A DNA stretch of 55,182 nt, taken from the NCBI GenBank assembly GCA_017546505.1, contig JAFYWV010000054.1:1-55182 (forward strand), in the 5' to 3' direction. The translations under genes were made by a program, and so were the position numbers. Shown here in pieces: positions 18,760 to 28,038 of this stretch (positions within the stretch are counted from its first letter, which is position 1; every line of letters begins with the position of its first letter). The DNA is from Bacteroidaceae bacterium. Lineage in GTDB: Bacteria; Bacteroidota; Bacteroidia; Bacteroidales; Bacteroidaceae. Under the pieces are notes generated by a model that worked only from the letters and a program-made list of their open reading frames with translations, was not told where the DNA came from and did no database searches.

Positions 18760-21453
18760 TCAGTTTGTTTTTATATTACGCACAAAGAAATAGAAGTAGA
18801 AATATGTGTCACCGAACTCCTCCTTAAAATAGGGTGCCATCTCTGCCTCACTTTTACCCTTGTGTTGCGAGACGAGTTGCATAAATCTTGTCATTCTGGT
18901 ATTAGTACTCACCGAAATAAATTTATCAAGGAAAGCCTTGGGAACTTGCACTGTACGCCCTTTGTCAACATTCAGGAAGAGCAGAACCGCCTCCTGATAG
19001 TGACGCGGCAACGCATTTGCCCGGAGTTCATTGACATAATAGTTCAGGAAAAACCAGAATGACTTGGCATCCTTACGAGTCAACACGGATGCCAACGCAG
19101 CCTCTACATACACTCTCGACATCTTCTCACTGGCATTAGCCAGGTTCTTTGTGAGATAAGCCTCTACATACGACTCATCAACATCAAGGAAATCATCATA
19201 GCAGGTCATATTCAAAGGCATCATAAACTCCCTGTTGCGCAAAAGTGTCTCGGGATTATTCAAATACTTCTCCATTTCACAAGCCCAGTCATCATAGAAC
19301 ATAGTGCGTTTAAGAATATTTATATACCTCTCGGCAAGCCTATACTCACCGGCCAACAGCATTGAACGCACTGCGTGCTTCAGATACTCAATTCTCCAAC
19401 CATACTCCACAGCATCCTCGACGCACCATCGGTAACAGAAGTTGAACTTACCATATTGGAAATATGCCATCTTGCCGCCGGTCTGCACCAAACGCACCGG
19501 AACAGAGGCCTCAATATCAGCGCTCCCCTCAGGATAACCAAACATCTCAGCTCCCGAGTTCCCTAGTTTAAGAAGTGCTATATTCTTATTCATCACCACC
19601 TGACGGGTCGGTATTTCCGTTTCACGCGCAAATTCGGCAACAGCCCTCCAATCCTCGTCCCACATAGCCTTGTTCTGCTCGTTCTCTATACGGAAATTCT
19701 CATTTCCATACCAGAACAACCAAGTAAACCCAACCATCAACAGCGCAGCTGTGCCCAAAAGAACTGATTGCAACACGCCCGACTTACAACAGGTGCAGCT
19801 GTGCGATACAACTGGTGTTGCCGCCAACAACAAAAAAGCCAACAGAAGAACAAAAAACGGTATCCAAAATACTTTTATATTGAACCACATAGACCTATCC
19901 TGCATTGCAAGCTGGAGAGGCACCGGCTCAAAACCCACCTCTTCTATGCGTAAAGCCGATGTATATTCATCATTATAAACCGGTGCCGAAAAGGCTGCAA
20001 GTTCCTCATCTGCGCCTTCTGCGACAAACAACAATTTGTTGCGACTTGCAATTGAGTCATTTTCCAATATGCACAAGTTTACAAGACCGAAAAGTTCTGA
20101 ATTATCTACTACCTGCACACCATCACCCTTTTTCATCTTAGCCACAGCAAAACGCGCATTATCCGAAGATGACGAAGCCTTCAGACTCAACAGACACTTC
20201 CCAGAGTCCTCAGTAAATCTCTTTTCCCAAACAAGATTCTTGCCACTCTGTGTCTTAAAATAGGCCACATCTCTATTTTTTTTGTCTGCGACACAGACAA
20301 ACTGCGCACTCTTTGGTATATTAGCCCCGCTATCCTTTACGACAAGAGCTATTTCTCCCTCCTTCTCATTGAGGTAATGCTCGTCTCCATCCTTGCCTAC
20401 AAAAGCAAAAGTATATATTTTCCCGTCCACCGGACGATTTATGTCACCACTGTCAAAAAGGTCGGCCTTTGCCGTATTGATAGCCTTTTGCGAAAAACTG
20501 CCGTCAACATTTATCTTGAACTTCGTAAGCACCTTTTGCACAGGATACCCCACACGGCCATTGACACCGTCAATCACAGAGACTATTTTCGCTTTATCTT
20601 CATTATCGGGCACATATTCACCCCTCCACTGCGACACAGGAAGACCCGCTGCATACATCTCTTCACGCGGCACTGTAGTATAATGCTTGTAATAGTGTTG
20701 AGGAACAATATACGCCGTAACAACCGCTACAAGCAACATAACAACGGGCAGAACAATACGTACCACGGCACGTTTTTCGCCTACAGCCTGAAAGAGCGCG
20801 TGCACACCCATCAAAACACCCGAAGCAAGCGCATAGACACCAATGCAAGGATAAGCAAAATATATCCAAGCTACAACAAGCAACGGTTTAAGATATATGT
20901 GAGCTTTTTTAATCACCATTGTCGCAAGCAGCGCAACAAGCACTCCAAGCAACGCCACATAGTAGTAACCCGGAATTTTCATATAAAAAATCCAATATCC
21001 AAGCTCGGTATTCGATGCCAACAGAGCAACAACCGGCAGCATCGCCAAAATCCTGAATTTAGGAGGAATATCGAACACCTTGTATGTGAGCCAATAGACA
21101 AGCGCGAGAAGCGCAACGTATATGGTTGCACCCAATGCCGGAATATAGAAGAACTGCACAAGGAAACTTGCAACATAATAGAGAATGCCCGCAGGCATCG
21201 ACATCATCTCATTGTAAAAGATATCGTCACAAAGGAAAACCGACAATTCGTTCACACGGAACAGAAGCGCCGACTCATAGAATGCGAGCAACGTCCAAAC
21301 TACTGCAAAAAACAGTATTGCAAACAAATTCCCCTTGAAAAGAGAAGAGAGAGCAGTGATTTTCTCCCCTAATTTTACGACAGTCGCAGCAGAAACATCC
21401 CCGTTCTTTTGCGCCTCATCATTGCACACTTTACTATGCACCTGTTTTTTCAT
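18760..21453 (-). CDS. Large polytopic membrane protein, DUF6057-like
   Basis: 897 aa. A hydrophilic N-terminus of about 40 residues precedes a helix-rich membrane block at about 43-255 (ILFFAVVWTLLAFY, IYVALLALVYWLTY, YVALLGVLVALLATMV, VLPVVMLLVAVVTAYIV). Residues 260-520 form a long beta-rich polar domain, followed by two more membrane helices (about 525-600) and a soluble helical, TPR-like C-terminal region (MLLAGEYRLAERYINILKR). I place it in the uncharacterised DUF6057 family from general appearance and its adjacency to a PD40/CxxCH gene. Its function is not known. It lies 22 nt after aroC and 20 nt before the CxxCH lipoprotein gene, suggesting joint expression. Confidence 0.7.
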   Translation of the reverse strand: MKKQVHSKVCNDEAQKNGDVSAATVVKLGEKITALSSLFKGNLFAILFFAVVWTLLAFYESALLFRVNELSVFLCDDIFYNEMMSMPAGILYYVASFLVQFFYIPALGATIYVALLALVYWLTYKVFDIPPKFRILAMLPVVALLASNTELGYWIFYMKIPGYYYVALLGVLVALLATMVIKKAHIYLKPLLVVAWIYFAYPCIGVYALASGVLMGVHALFQAVGEKRAVVRIVLPVVMLLVAVVTAYIVPQHYYKHYTTVPREEMYAAGLPVSQWRGEYVPDNEDKAKIVSVIDGVNGRVGYPVQKVLTKFKINVDGSFSQKAINTAKADLFDSGDINRPVDGKIYTFAFVGKDGDEHYLNEKEGEIALVVKDSGANIPKSAQFVCVADKKNRDVAYFKTQSGKNLVWEKRFTEDSGKCLLSLKASSSSDNARFAVAKMKKGDGVQVVDNSELFGLVNLCILENDSIASRNKLLFVAEGADEELAAFSAPVYNDEYTSALRIEEVGFEPVPLQLAMQDRSMWFNIKVFWIPFFVLLLAFLLLAATPVVSHSCTCCKSGVLQSVLLGTAALLMVGFTWLFWYGNENFRIENEQNKAMWDEDWRAVAEFARETEIPTRQVVMNKNIALLKLGNSGAEMFGYPEGSADIEASVPVRLVQTGGKMAYFQYGKFNFCYRWCVEDAVEYGWRIEYLKHAVRSMLLAGEYRLAERYINILKRTMFYDDWACEMEKYLNNPETLLRNREFMMPLNMTCYDDFLDVDESYVEAYLTKNLANASEKMSRVYVEAALASVLTRKDAKSFWFFLNYYVNELRANALPRHYQEAVLLFLNVDKGRTVQVPKAFLDKFISVSTNTRMTRFMQLVSQHKGKSEAEMAPYFKEEFGDTYFYFYFFVRNIKTN

Positions 21454-21475
21454 ATTTTTACAAACAACTTATTAT

Positions 21476-22558
21476 TCAAGTAAATAACCCTCGTCTTGCC
21501 CTATCTTGCAAATAGTGGTCAAGCAATACCAATGCAGTCATAGCCTCAACCACAGGCACGGCACGAGGCACTACACAAGGGTCGTGGCGGCCACGCGACA
21601 ATAGCGTCGTCTCCACGCCATCCCTGGTAACTGTCGGCTGCTCCATCAACACAGTTGCCACCGGCTTGAAAGCCACTCTGAAATATATGTCATTGCCATT
21701 CGATATTCCGCCCTGTATGCCACCACTGTTATTGCTGCGGGTGGCAACACCGTTGCCATCATTGTAAAAGATATCATTCTGTTGCGAGCCACGCCCTGCA
21801 GCCGCCGCAAAGCCATTGCCATAATCGAAGCCTTTTGCAGCATTTATCGACAGCATTGCCGACGCCAGCGATGCCGACAATTTATCATACAAAGGCTCGC
21901 CCAAGCCAACCGGCACACCTCTTGCAACACAAGTTACCACGCCGCCGACGGTATCACCGGTACGCTTTACATCCAGTATCAACTGCTCCATAGCAACAGC
22001 AGTCACAGCATCCGGACAACGCACAGCATTGCATTCAGCCTGCGAGAGGTCATATTCCTTGTAATCTTTAGGGAGTAAGATATCACCAACCTGTGATGTA
22101 TAAGCCACAACACTAATTCCCAACTGCCTCAGAGCCAATTTTGCCAATGCCCCGGCACAAACCCTCACAGCAGTCTCACGCGCCGAGGAACGCCCGCCGC
22201 CACGATGGTCACGAACGCCATATTTGCGGTCATACACATAGTCGGCGTGCGATGGGCGGAAAGCCTCGCGCAGATTATCATAATCGGCACTGCGATTATT
22301 GCTATTGACAATAGTAAAGGCTATGGGCGCACCTGTGGAGCGTCCTTCGAAAATACCCGAAAGGAACTGCACCTCGTCGGCTTCGTTGCGGGAAGTGGTA
22401 ATCGCACTCTGCCCCGGACGACGACGTCTCATCTCGGCACGGACAAACTCCTCGTCAATGAGCACGCCTGCCGGAAAGCCATCGAGCACACCGCCGACAG
22501 CCACTCCGTGCGACTCGCCGAAAGTAGTAAGACGCAAAAGACAGCCAATACTATTCAT
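21476..22558 (-). CDS. aroC: Chorismate synthase
   Basis: 360 aa. The ATG at 22558 is chosen because the frame extension begins with TTG. GESHG follows shortly after the start ([19 protein letters not shown]), then [15 protein letters not shown], and [18 protein letters not shown] carries the FMN- and substrate-binding residues. The C-terminal half has [21 protein letters not shown]. The enzyme converts 5-enolpyruvylshikimate 3-phosphate to chorismate using reduced FMN, the last step of the shikimate pathway. The gene starts 12 nt after the slyD stop, so the two are probably translated from one message. No other aromatic-pathway gene is in the window. Confidence 0.97.
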   Translation of the reverse strand: MNSIGCLLRLTTFGESHGVAVGGVLDGFPAGVLIDEEFVRAEMRRRRPGQSAITTSRNEADEVQFLSGIFEGRSTGAPIAFTIVNSNNRSADYDNLREAFRPSHADYVYDRKYGVRDHRGGGRSSARETAVRVCAGALAKLALRQLGISVVAYTSQVGDILLPKDYKEYDLSQAECNAVRCPDAVTAVAMEQLILDVKRTGDTVGGVVTCVARGVPVGLGEPLYDKLSASLASAMLSINAAKGFDYGNGFAAAAGRGSQQNDIFYNDGNGVATRSNNSGGIQGGISNGNDIYFRVAFKPVATVLMEQPTVTRDGVETTLLSRGRHDPCVVPRAVPVVEAMTALVLLDHYLQDRARRGLFT

Positions 22559-22570
22559 ATACAAATTCCA

Positions 22571-23149
22571 TTAGTGACAACAACCGCCCTCGCAGCCACC
22601 GTCGCCGCCGCAGCTACCGCCATTGCAGCCACTGCAGCCACCGCCGCAACTACAAGATGCTTTGAGAGAATCGTAGAACTTCTTCAGTTCCGAATCTTTT
22701 GCCGGGCGAGCCTCAACGACATTTCCGATGAACTGCAAGTCACAACCGGCAAGCGGATGATTAAAATCCATAACAACCTTCAAAGGGGTAACCTCTTTCA
22801 CAGTACCCAGGATAGGCGAACCATCGGCACGCATCATCTCAACCACATTACCCTCATATATGTGTGCTGCATCGAATTTACCGTCGATAGTAAAAACCTC
22901 ACGGTCAAAGTCCTGCACGTGGTCGGGGTCGTACTCACCATACGCATCGGCAAAAGGAATTGTAAAATCGAACTCATCGCCTTTTTTAAGGTCCTTTAAA
23001 TTCTCTTCAAAAGAATCGAGAGTATAGCCAACACCCGTCAAGAAAGCAAAAGGCTGTTCACGGGTTGTCTTCTCAACCTCTTCACACACTCCGTCACGGT
23101 GCGACAAAAGCGTATATGCCACACGCAAATATTTGTTTTCGTTTCCCAT
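22571..23149 (-). CDS. slyD: FKBP-type peptidyl-prolyl isomerase, SlyD type, with Cys-rich tail
   Basis: 192 aa. The N-terminal FKBP half has LLSHRDGVCEE, PFAFLTGVGYTLDSFEENL and GDEFDFTIPFADAYGEYD. An insert-in-flap domain follows (about 70-130), then VMDFNHPLAGCDLQF, the classic SlyD motif. The last 28 residues are almost only Gly and Cys with a final His (eight Cys in the tail), like the metal-binding tail of E. coli SlyD, which binds nickel and other soft metals. The role is chaperone and prolyl isomerase in the cytoplasm, possibly metal delivery. It has its own promoter (23193-23225) and heads the minus-strand series slyD, aroC, DUF6057-like, CxxCH lipoprotein. Confidence 0.95.
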   Translation of the reverse strand: MGNENKYLRVAYTLLSHRDGVCEEVEKTTREQPFAFLTGVGYTLDSFEENLKDLKKGDEFDFTIPFADAYGEYDPDHVQDFDREVFTIDGKFDAAHIYEGNVVEMMRADGSPILGTVKEVTPLKVVMDFNHPLAGCDLQFIGNVVEARPAKDSELKKFYDSLKASCSCGGGCSGCNGGSCGGDGGCEGGCCH

Positions 23150-23192
23150 TGTTTATGATGTTTTTATAAAAATTCAAATTATGCAGTATCTG

Positions 23193-23225
23193 CAAAGATA
23201 TATAATTTGTGACCAAAAAGACAAT
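23193..23225 (-). promoter_or_regulatory. Promoter of slyD-aroC and probably the following genes
   Basis: Minus-strand TATCTTTG (23193-23200) is an exact -7 match, and ATTGTC at 23220-23225 is a weaker -33 element at about the right distance. The start point near 23187 leaves a leader of about 40 nt. It is divergent to the GH5 operon promoter. Confidence 0.6.
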
Positions 23226-23326
23226 GGTAAGCCAAAAAAAATAAAAAATCACACATTTATAAGGTAAATATAAAACAATCATTACACAAAAAACGCACAG
23301 ACACTCGTTTCTTTAAAACCTTTTGC

Positions 23327-23334
23327 TATCTTCG
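23327..23334 (+). promoter_or_regulatory. -7 box of the GH5/ROK/GH92 operon
   Basis: TATCTTCG matches the TAnnTTCG variant of the Bacteroidetes -7 element and lies 24 nt before the GH5 ATG. Only a poor GTTTC at 23307-23311 could act as -33, which suggests that a regulator is required. Confidence 0.5.
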
Positions 23335-23357
23335 CAGAAACATACGCATAACACAAA

Positions 23358-24668
23358 ATGAGATTATCAAAATTTATACCATTTCTGCTTACAGTTGCAG
23401 TATTGACAATCAGTGGATGTAAAAAGAGCTTGCCCAAAAGTATGGAAAGAGAGCTTATCACCCGACAAGAGACAACATTTATCAAGGACGGAGCACCCTA
23501 TCACTACATAGGAACCAATATGTGGTATGCCTCTATTTTGGGTTCTACGGGCGAAGGTGGCAACAGAGAAAGACTATGCAAAGAACTCGACCACCTAAAA
23601 AGCATTGGAGTCACCAACTTGAGAATATTGACAGGCCCAGACGCCGGAAGTTTGCTCGCAAACCCGGCAAAGCCCTATTTACAGAGCGCGCCCGGAGTGC
23701 TCAACGATACCATACTTGAAGGATTGGACTTTGTCATTGCCGAGCTTGACAAGCGCGGAATGGATGCGGTCATCTACTTGAACAACGCTTGGGACTGGAG
23801 CGGAGGATACGGTTTCTACTTGAAAGAGTGTGGATATGGCGACTCGCCTAACACCAACGAGCCTGGCGGATACAGCAGCTATGTCGACTATTGCGCCAAC
23901 TTCTCGCGCGAGCCAAAAGCTATCGGAATGTACTACAACTACATAAAGGCTATCGTTTCACGCAAGAACAGCATCACCGGCCGCCAATATAAGGACGAGC
24001 CGGCTATTATGGCCTGGCAGTTGTGCAACGAGCCACGCCCTTTTGCAAAGGAGAACAAGGCAGCTTTCGCAGAATGGATTTCAGAGGCTGCGGCCCTCAT
24101 AAAAGAGATTGACCCTAATCACCTTGTCTCAACAGGCAGCGAGGGATATATCGGGTGCGAAGTAGATATGGAATTGTGCGAAAAAATCCACGCAGACAAA
24201 AACATCGACTACCTGACAATACACATCTGGCCTGTCAATTGGGGGTGGGCACCTCGTTCTAACCCGGACAGCGGCATTGAAAATGCGTGCATTGAAAGTG
24301 GCAAATATATTGCCGAGCACATTGAGCTTGCAAAAAAATTAAAAAAGCCACTTGTCATTGAAGAGTTCGGTTACTCGCGCAAGGAGAACATATCCGGCAC
24401 GGACATACCTACTGACAGCCGTGACATCTTCTATCGCTACATTTTTGAGCAAGTGAAACAGAGTGCCTGCCAGAACAACCCTATTGCCGGCTGCAACTTC
24501 TGGGGATGGGGTGGCAGCGGACGCCCACGCGACCTTGTATGGCAGTCCGGCGATGACTACCTGAGCGACCCCCCACACGAGCCACAAGGTTGGTACTCGG
24601 TATTCGACAGCGACACCACAACTATTGACATTATCAAAGAGTATTCAAAAGCAATAACAGGAAAATAA
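23358..24668 (+). CDS. Glycoside hydrolase family 5 lipoprotein, mannanase/mannosidase-like
   Basis: 436 aa. The signal LLTVAVLTISGC places the protein on a membrane as a lipoprotein (Cys21). The (beta/alpha)8 barrel shows YIGTNMWYASILG near 50, LRILTG at 88-93, and the clan-A catalytic pair: CNEP with acid/base Glu225, and VIEEFGYS with nucleophile Glu336. HIWPVNWGW near 289 and NFWGWGGSG near 375 line the active site. The pattern fits GH5 subfamily 7-like beta-mannanases, which cut beta-1,4-mannosidic bonds; an exo-acting beta-mannosidase cannot be excluded. First gene of the operon, 11 nt before the ROK gene. The context with GH92 and GH130 supports a mannose-containing substrate. Confidence 0.87.
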   Translation: MRLSKFIPFLLTVAVLTISGCKKSLPKSMERELITRQETTFIKDGAPYHYIGTNMWYASILGSTGEGGNRERLCKELDHLKSIGVTNLRILTGPDAGSLLANPAKPYLQSAPGVLNDTILEGLDFVIAELDKRGMDAVIYLNNAWDWSGGYGFYLKECGYGDSPNTNEPGGYSSYVDYCANFSREPKAIGMYYNYIKAIVSRKNSITGRQYKDEPAIMAWQLCNEPRPFAKENKAAFAEWISEAAALIKEIDPNHLVSTGSEGYIGCEVDMELCEKIHADKNIDYLTIHIWPVNWGWAPRSNPDSGIENACIESGKYIAEHIELAKKLKKPLVIEEFGYSRKENISGTDIPTDSRDIFYRYIFEQVKQSACQNNPIAGCNFWGWGGSGRPRDLVWQSGDDYLSDPPHEPQGWYSVFDSDTTTIDIIKEYSKAITGK

Positions 24669-24679
24669 GACTTATAACT

Positions 24680-25786
24680 ATGTACAAGAAAGACAACCGC
24701 ATTGTAGCCACACTTGATGCAGGTGGCACAAATTTCGTATTCGGCGCGATGAGAGCCGGAGAGTTTATCATTGAGCCTGTATCAGTACCGGCACAATCAC
24801 ACGACCTCGACCTTTGCCTTCAGAATATGGTCAACGGTTTTCAGCAGGTATTTGACAAATTGGAGGAAAAACCTGTTGCCATCAGTTTTGCATTTCCCGG
24901 CCCGGCCGACTACCCCAACGGCATCATTGGCGGCTATCTGCCCAATTTCCCCTCGTTCCGCGACGGTGTTGCCCTTGGTGCTTTCCTTGAAAGCAAGTTC
25001 GGCGTACCCGTGTTCATCAACAACGACGGCGACCTCTTTGCATACGGCGAGGCCCTCTGCGGTATGTTGCCCGAAATAAACAGCCGCCTTAAGGAGCTTG
25101 GCTCAACAAAACAATACAAGAACCTCATTGGCTACACACTGGGTACAGGATTCGGCATTGGTGTTGTAATCGACAACAACCTGAACCGTGGAGACAACTC
25201 CTGCGTGGAGACATTCTGCCTGCGCCACAGGGATATGCCCGACGTTATTGTGGAGGACGGAGTTGCCATTCGCGCAGTCTGCCGCGTATATGGCGAGCAG
25301 AGCGGTAACCCCGACCACGGACTAACCCCAAAAGATATTTGCGAGATTGCCGATGGCACACGCGAGGGTAACCAAGCCGCGGCAAAGGAAGCTTTTGCCT
25401 CGCTTGGACGTGTTGCAGGTGCTGCAATCTCCACAGCTGTAACAATCATTGATGGCCTTGTTGTCATCGGTGGTGGTGTATCGGCTGCAAGCCGTTGGAT
25501 TATGCCCGCCCTGCTCGAGGAGATGCGCTCCAAGTTGCGCACCCTTGGCGGTGACGAGGTGAACCTTGTGCAGATGAAGGTCTATGACCTGGAAAATGCC
25601 GATGAATTCAAGCTTTTTGCAAAGGGAGAGACAAAGAAGGTTAAGGTTTACGGCGAGGATAGATATGTGGATTACGACTGCCAAAAGCGTGTGGGCATAG
25701 CTATTTCAAAGCTTGGAGCAAGCAAGGCCGTATCGGTCGGTGCATACGCTTTTGCATTGAGTGAACTTGACAAGAAACAAGCATAA
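24680..25786 (+). CDS. ROK-family sugar kinase-like protein
   Basis: 368 aa. The phosphate-binding motif DAGGTN is at 13-18, and NNDGDLFAYGEA near 113-124 contains the catalytic Asp of ROK kinases. TLGTGFGIGVVIDNN near 150 and VVIGGGVSAASRWI near 265 complete the ASKHA fold. The usual zinc-binding CxCGxxGCxE motif is missing; instead the region reads ETFCLRHRDMPD, so it is a diverged member. ROK kinases phosphorylate hexoses such as glucose, mannose or fructose with ATP. Here mannose or a mannoside product is the natural guess, which is inference. It is packed between GH5 (11 nt) and the first GH92 gene (5 nt). Confidence 0.87.
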   Translation: MYKKDNRIVATLDAGGTNFVFGAMRAGEFIIEPVSVPAQSHDLDLCLQNMVNGFQQVFDKLEEKPVAISFAFPGPADYPNGIIGGYLPNFPSFRDGVALGAFLESKFGVPVFINNDGDLFAYGEALCGMLPEINSRLKELGSTKQYKNLIGYTLGTGFGIGVVIDNNLNRGDNSCVETFCLRHRDMPDVIVEDGVAIRAVCRVYGEQSGNPDHGLTPKDICEIADGTREGNQAAAKEAFASLGRVAGAAISTAVTIIDGLVVIGGGVSAASRWIMPALLEEMRSKLRTLGGDEVNLVQMKVYDLENADEFKLFAKGETKKVKVYGEDRYVDYDCQKRVGIAISKLGASKAVSVGAYAFALSELDKKQA

Positions 25787-25791
25787 CCGTT

Positions 25792-28038
25792 ATGATAAAA
25801 AGGATTTTTTCACTGCTGTTGCTGCTTGCGCCGCTTGCAGCTGCGGCGCAAGAGCCGACCGAACTGGTAAACCCATTCATCGGAACAACAAATTTCGGAA
25901 CAACCAACCCCGGTGCGGTGACTCCGAACGGAATGATGTCCGTGGTGCCATTCAACGTTATGGGCTCGGACCTCAATGTCTTTGACAAGGACCAACGTTG
26001 GTGGTCGGCACCATACGAGTACAACAACAAGTTCTTCACCGGATATGCCCACGTTGCACTGAGCGGTGTAGGTTGCCCCGAAGCATCGTCGCTGTTGGTA
26101 ATGCCCACAAGCGGAGAGCTCGATGTCAACTACTTCAGCTACGGTTCGGAGTACACCAACGAAAAGGCTACTCCCGGATATTACAGTAACGAGCTTATCA
26201 AATATGGTATCAAGACCGAGGTCACAGCCACAACACGCTCGTCGTGCGAACGCTACACATTCCCGGCCGGCAAGGGCAACATCATACTGAACTTGGGACA
26301 GGGACTTACCAATGAGTGCGGTGCAATGGTGCGCCGTGTGAGCAGCACAGAAATTGAGGGATTCAAGCTGCTTGGCACATTCTGCTACACAACACAAGCA
26401 GTGTTCCCGGTCTATTTTGTGATGCGAGTATCGAAAGCCCCCACAAGCGAGGGAGCGTGGAAGTTCCAACCGGCACTAACAGGCGTTGAGGCCGAGTGGA
26501 CTCCTGATGACGGCACATACAAGCTTTACGAAAACTACTATCGCGAAGTCGCCGGTGACAACATCGGTTACCGTTTTTGCTATGATAACCTTGCTGAGGG
26601 AGAAAAAATCACCGTTCAAATGGGCGTTTCTTTCGTTTCAATAGAGAATGCGAGAGAGAACCTAAATGCCGAACAGCAAGGCAAGGATTTTGAAACAGTC
26701 CACGCACAGGCTGTCAAGCAGTGGAACAATGACCTCGGGCGCATACGCGTAGAGGGAGGCACAAAGGAGCAACAGACAATATTCTACACAGCGCTATACC
26801 ACGCACTCATCCACCCTAGCATCATCAGCGATGTCAACGGCGAATACCCCAAGATGGAGAACGGTGAGACAGGCAAGAGCGAACATACACGCTACACAGT
26901 ATTCTCACTGTGGGACACATACCGCAACCTGCACCAACTGCTAACACTTGTCTACCCCGAGCGCCAGACAGATATGCTGCGTACAATGGTGGGAATGTAC
27001 GAGGATTGGGGTTGGTTGCCACGTTGGGAGCTCTTTGGACGTGAGACATTCACAATGGAGGGCGACCCCGCAGCCATTGTCATTGCCGACAGTTGGATAA
27101 AGGGCCTGCGCGATTTTGACATTGAAACAGCATACAAGGCTATGCTCAAGTCGGCAACCACAGAAGGAGCAAAGAACCCAATACGCCGCGATATTGACCC
27201 TTATATAAAGGATGGATATATCCCACTGTGGTATTTCTCAAGCGACCTCTCGGGTGACAACTCCGTTTCGCACGCGCTGGAGTATTGCTCGGCCGACTAT
27301 GCCATTGCACAGCTTGCAGACTCGCTTGGCGACAAAACGCGTGCAAAAGAGTTCGTGAAACGCTCACAGAGCTATCGCCGCTACTACTGTAAGGAACACG
27401 GCACATTGCGTCCGCTCACAAAGGAGGGCGAGTTTCTGGGCGATTTTGACCCGGCCACAGGCAAGAACTTTGAGAACGTACCCGGTTTCCACGAGGCCTC
27501 GGCCTGGTGCTACACATTTGCAGTGCCGCACGACCTGAGTGGGCTCACAAAACTTATGGGTGGCAAAAAGAAGTTCATTCAGAGCCTGCAGGGAGTGTTC
27601 GACAACGGACATTATGACCCCGCCAACGAGCCGGATATTGTTTACCCCTATCTCTTCAGCCGCATAAAGGGCGAGGAGTGGCGCACACAGAAAGAGGTGA
27701 AGAATATCCTGGACAATCACTACAAGAATGCCCCCGACGGCATCCCCGGCAATGATGATACAGGAACAATGTCGGCGTGGGCTGTATTCTCAATGATGGG
27801 TATCTACCCCGACTGCCCCGGCGAACCCACATACACCATTACTACGCCTGTATTCGATAAGGTACAGATAAACACCCCTGACGAGAAAATTACAATAGAG
27901 TGCGACCGCCCCACTGCCGACTGCCATTACATAGACAACATTAAGGTAAACGACAAACAGAGCGGCTACCGCATTACACACAAGCAACTGCTTGACAACG
28001 CAAACATCAGACTCACACTTAAAAAAGAGGCAAAATGA
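25792..28038 (+). CDS. GH92 family alpha-mannosidase (first, diverged)
   Basis: 748 aa, usual GH92 length. The signal SLLLLLAPLAAAAQ has no lipobox, so a soluble periplasmic enzyme is likely. ELVNPFIGTTNFGTTNPGA is the family N-terminus. FSLWDTYRNLHQLLTLVYPER, HEASAWCYTFAVPHD (carrying the likely general-acid Glu) and GNDDTGTMSAWAVFSMMGIYP are the core motifs. GH92 enzymes are calcium-dependent inverting exo-alpha-mannosidases that trim high-mannose N-glycans or yeast mannan. Compared with common members, HEGN is replaced by HEAS and GNED by GNDD, which hints at a different linkage preference. The stop overlaps the next start in ATGA. Confidence 0.94.
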   Translation: MIKRIFSLLLLLAPLAAAAQEPTELVNPFIGTTNFGTTNPGAVTPNGMMSVVPFNVMGSDLNVFDKDQRWWSAPYEYNNKFFTGYAHVALSGVGCPEASSLLVMPTSGELDVNYFSYGSEYTNEKATPGYYSNELIKYGIKTEVTATTRSSCERYTFPAGKGNIILNLGQGLTNECGAMVRRVSSTEIEGFKLLGTFCYTTQAVFPVYFVMRVSKAPTSEGAWKFQPALTGVEAEWTPDDGTYKLYENYYREVAGDNIGYRFCYDNLAEGEKITVQMGVSFVSIENARENLNAEQQGKDFETVHAQAVKQWNNDLGRIRVEGGTKEQQTIFYTALYHALIHPSIISDVNGEYPKMENGETGKSEHTRYTVFSLWDTYRNLHQLLTLVYPERQTDMLRTMVGMYEDWGWLPRWELFGRETFTMEGDPAAIVIADSWIKGLRDFDIETAYKAMLKSATTEGAKNPIRRDIDPYIKDGYIPLWYFSSDLSGDNSVSHALEYCSADYAIAQLADSLGDKTRAKEFVKRSQSYRRYYCKEHGTLRPLTKEGEFLGDFDPATGKNFENVPGFHEASAWCYTFAVPHDLSGLTKLMGGKKKFIQSLQGVFDNGHYDPANEPDIVYPYLFSRIKGEEWRTQKEVKNILDNHYKNAPDGIPGNDDTGTMSAWAVFSMMGIYPDCPGEPTYTITTPVFDKVQINTPDEKITIECDRPTADCHYIDNIKVNDKQSGYRITHKQLLDNANIRLTLKKEAK

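Noticed and set aside
20377-21372. 331-codon plus-strand open frame rich in His, Arg and Asn
   Set aside because: Antisense to membrane helices of the DUF6057-like protein; the composition is that expected from reading hydrophobic codons backwards.
22205-22999. 264-codon plus-strand frame with Ala/Thr repeats
   Set aside because: Antisense to aroC and slyD; the repeat is the mirror of the Gly/Cys tail of SlyD.
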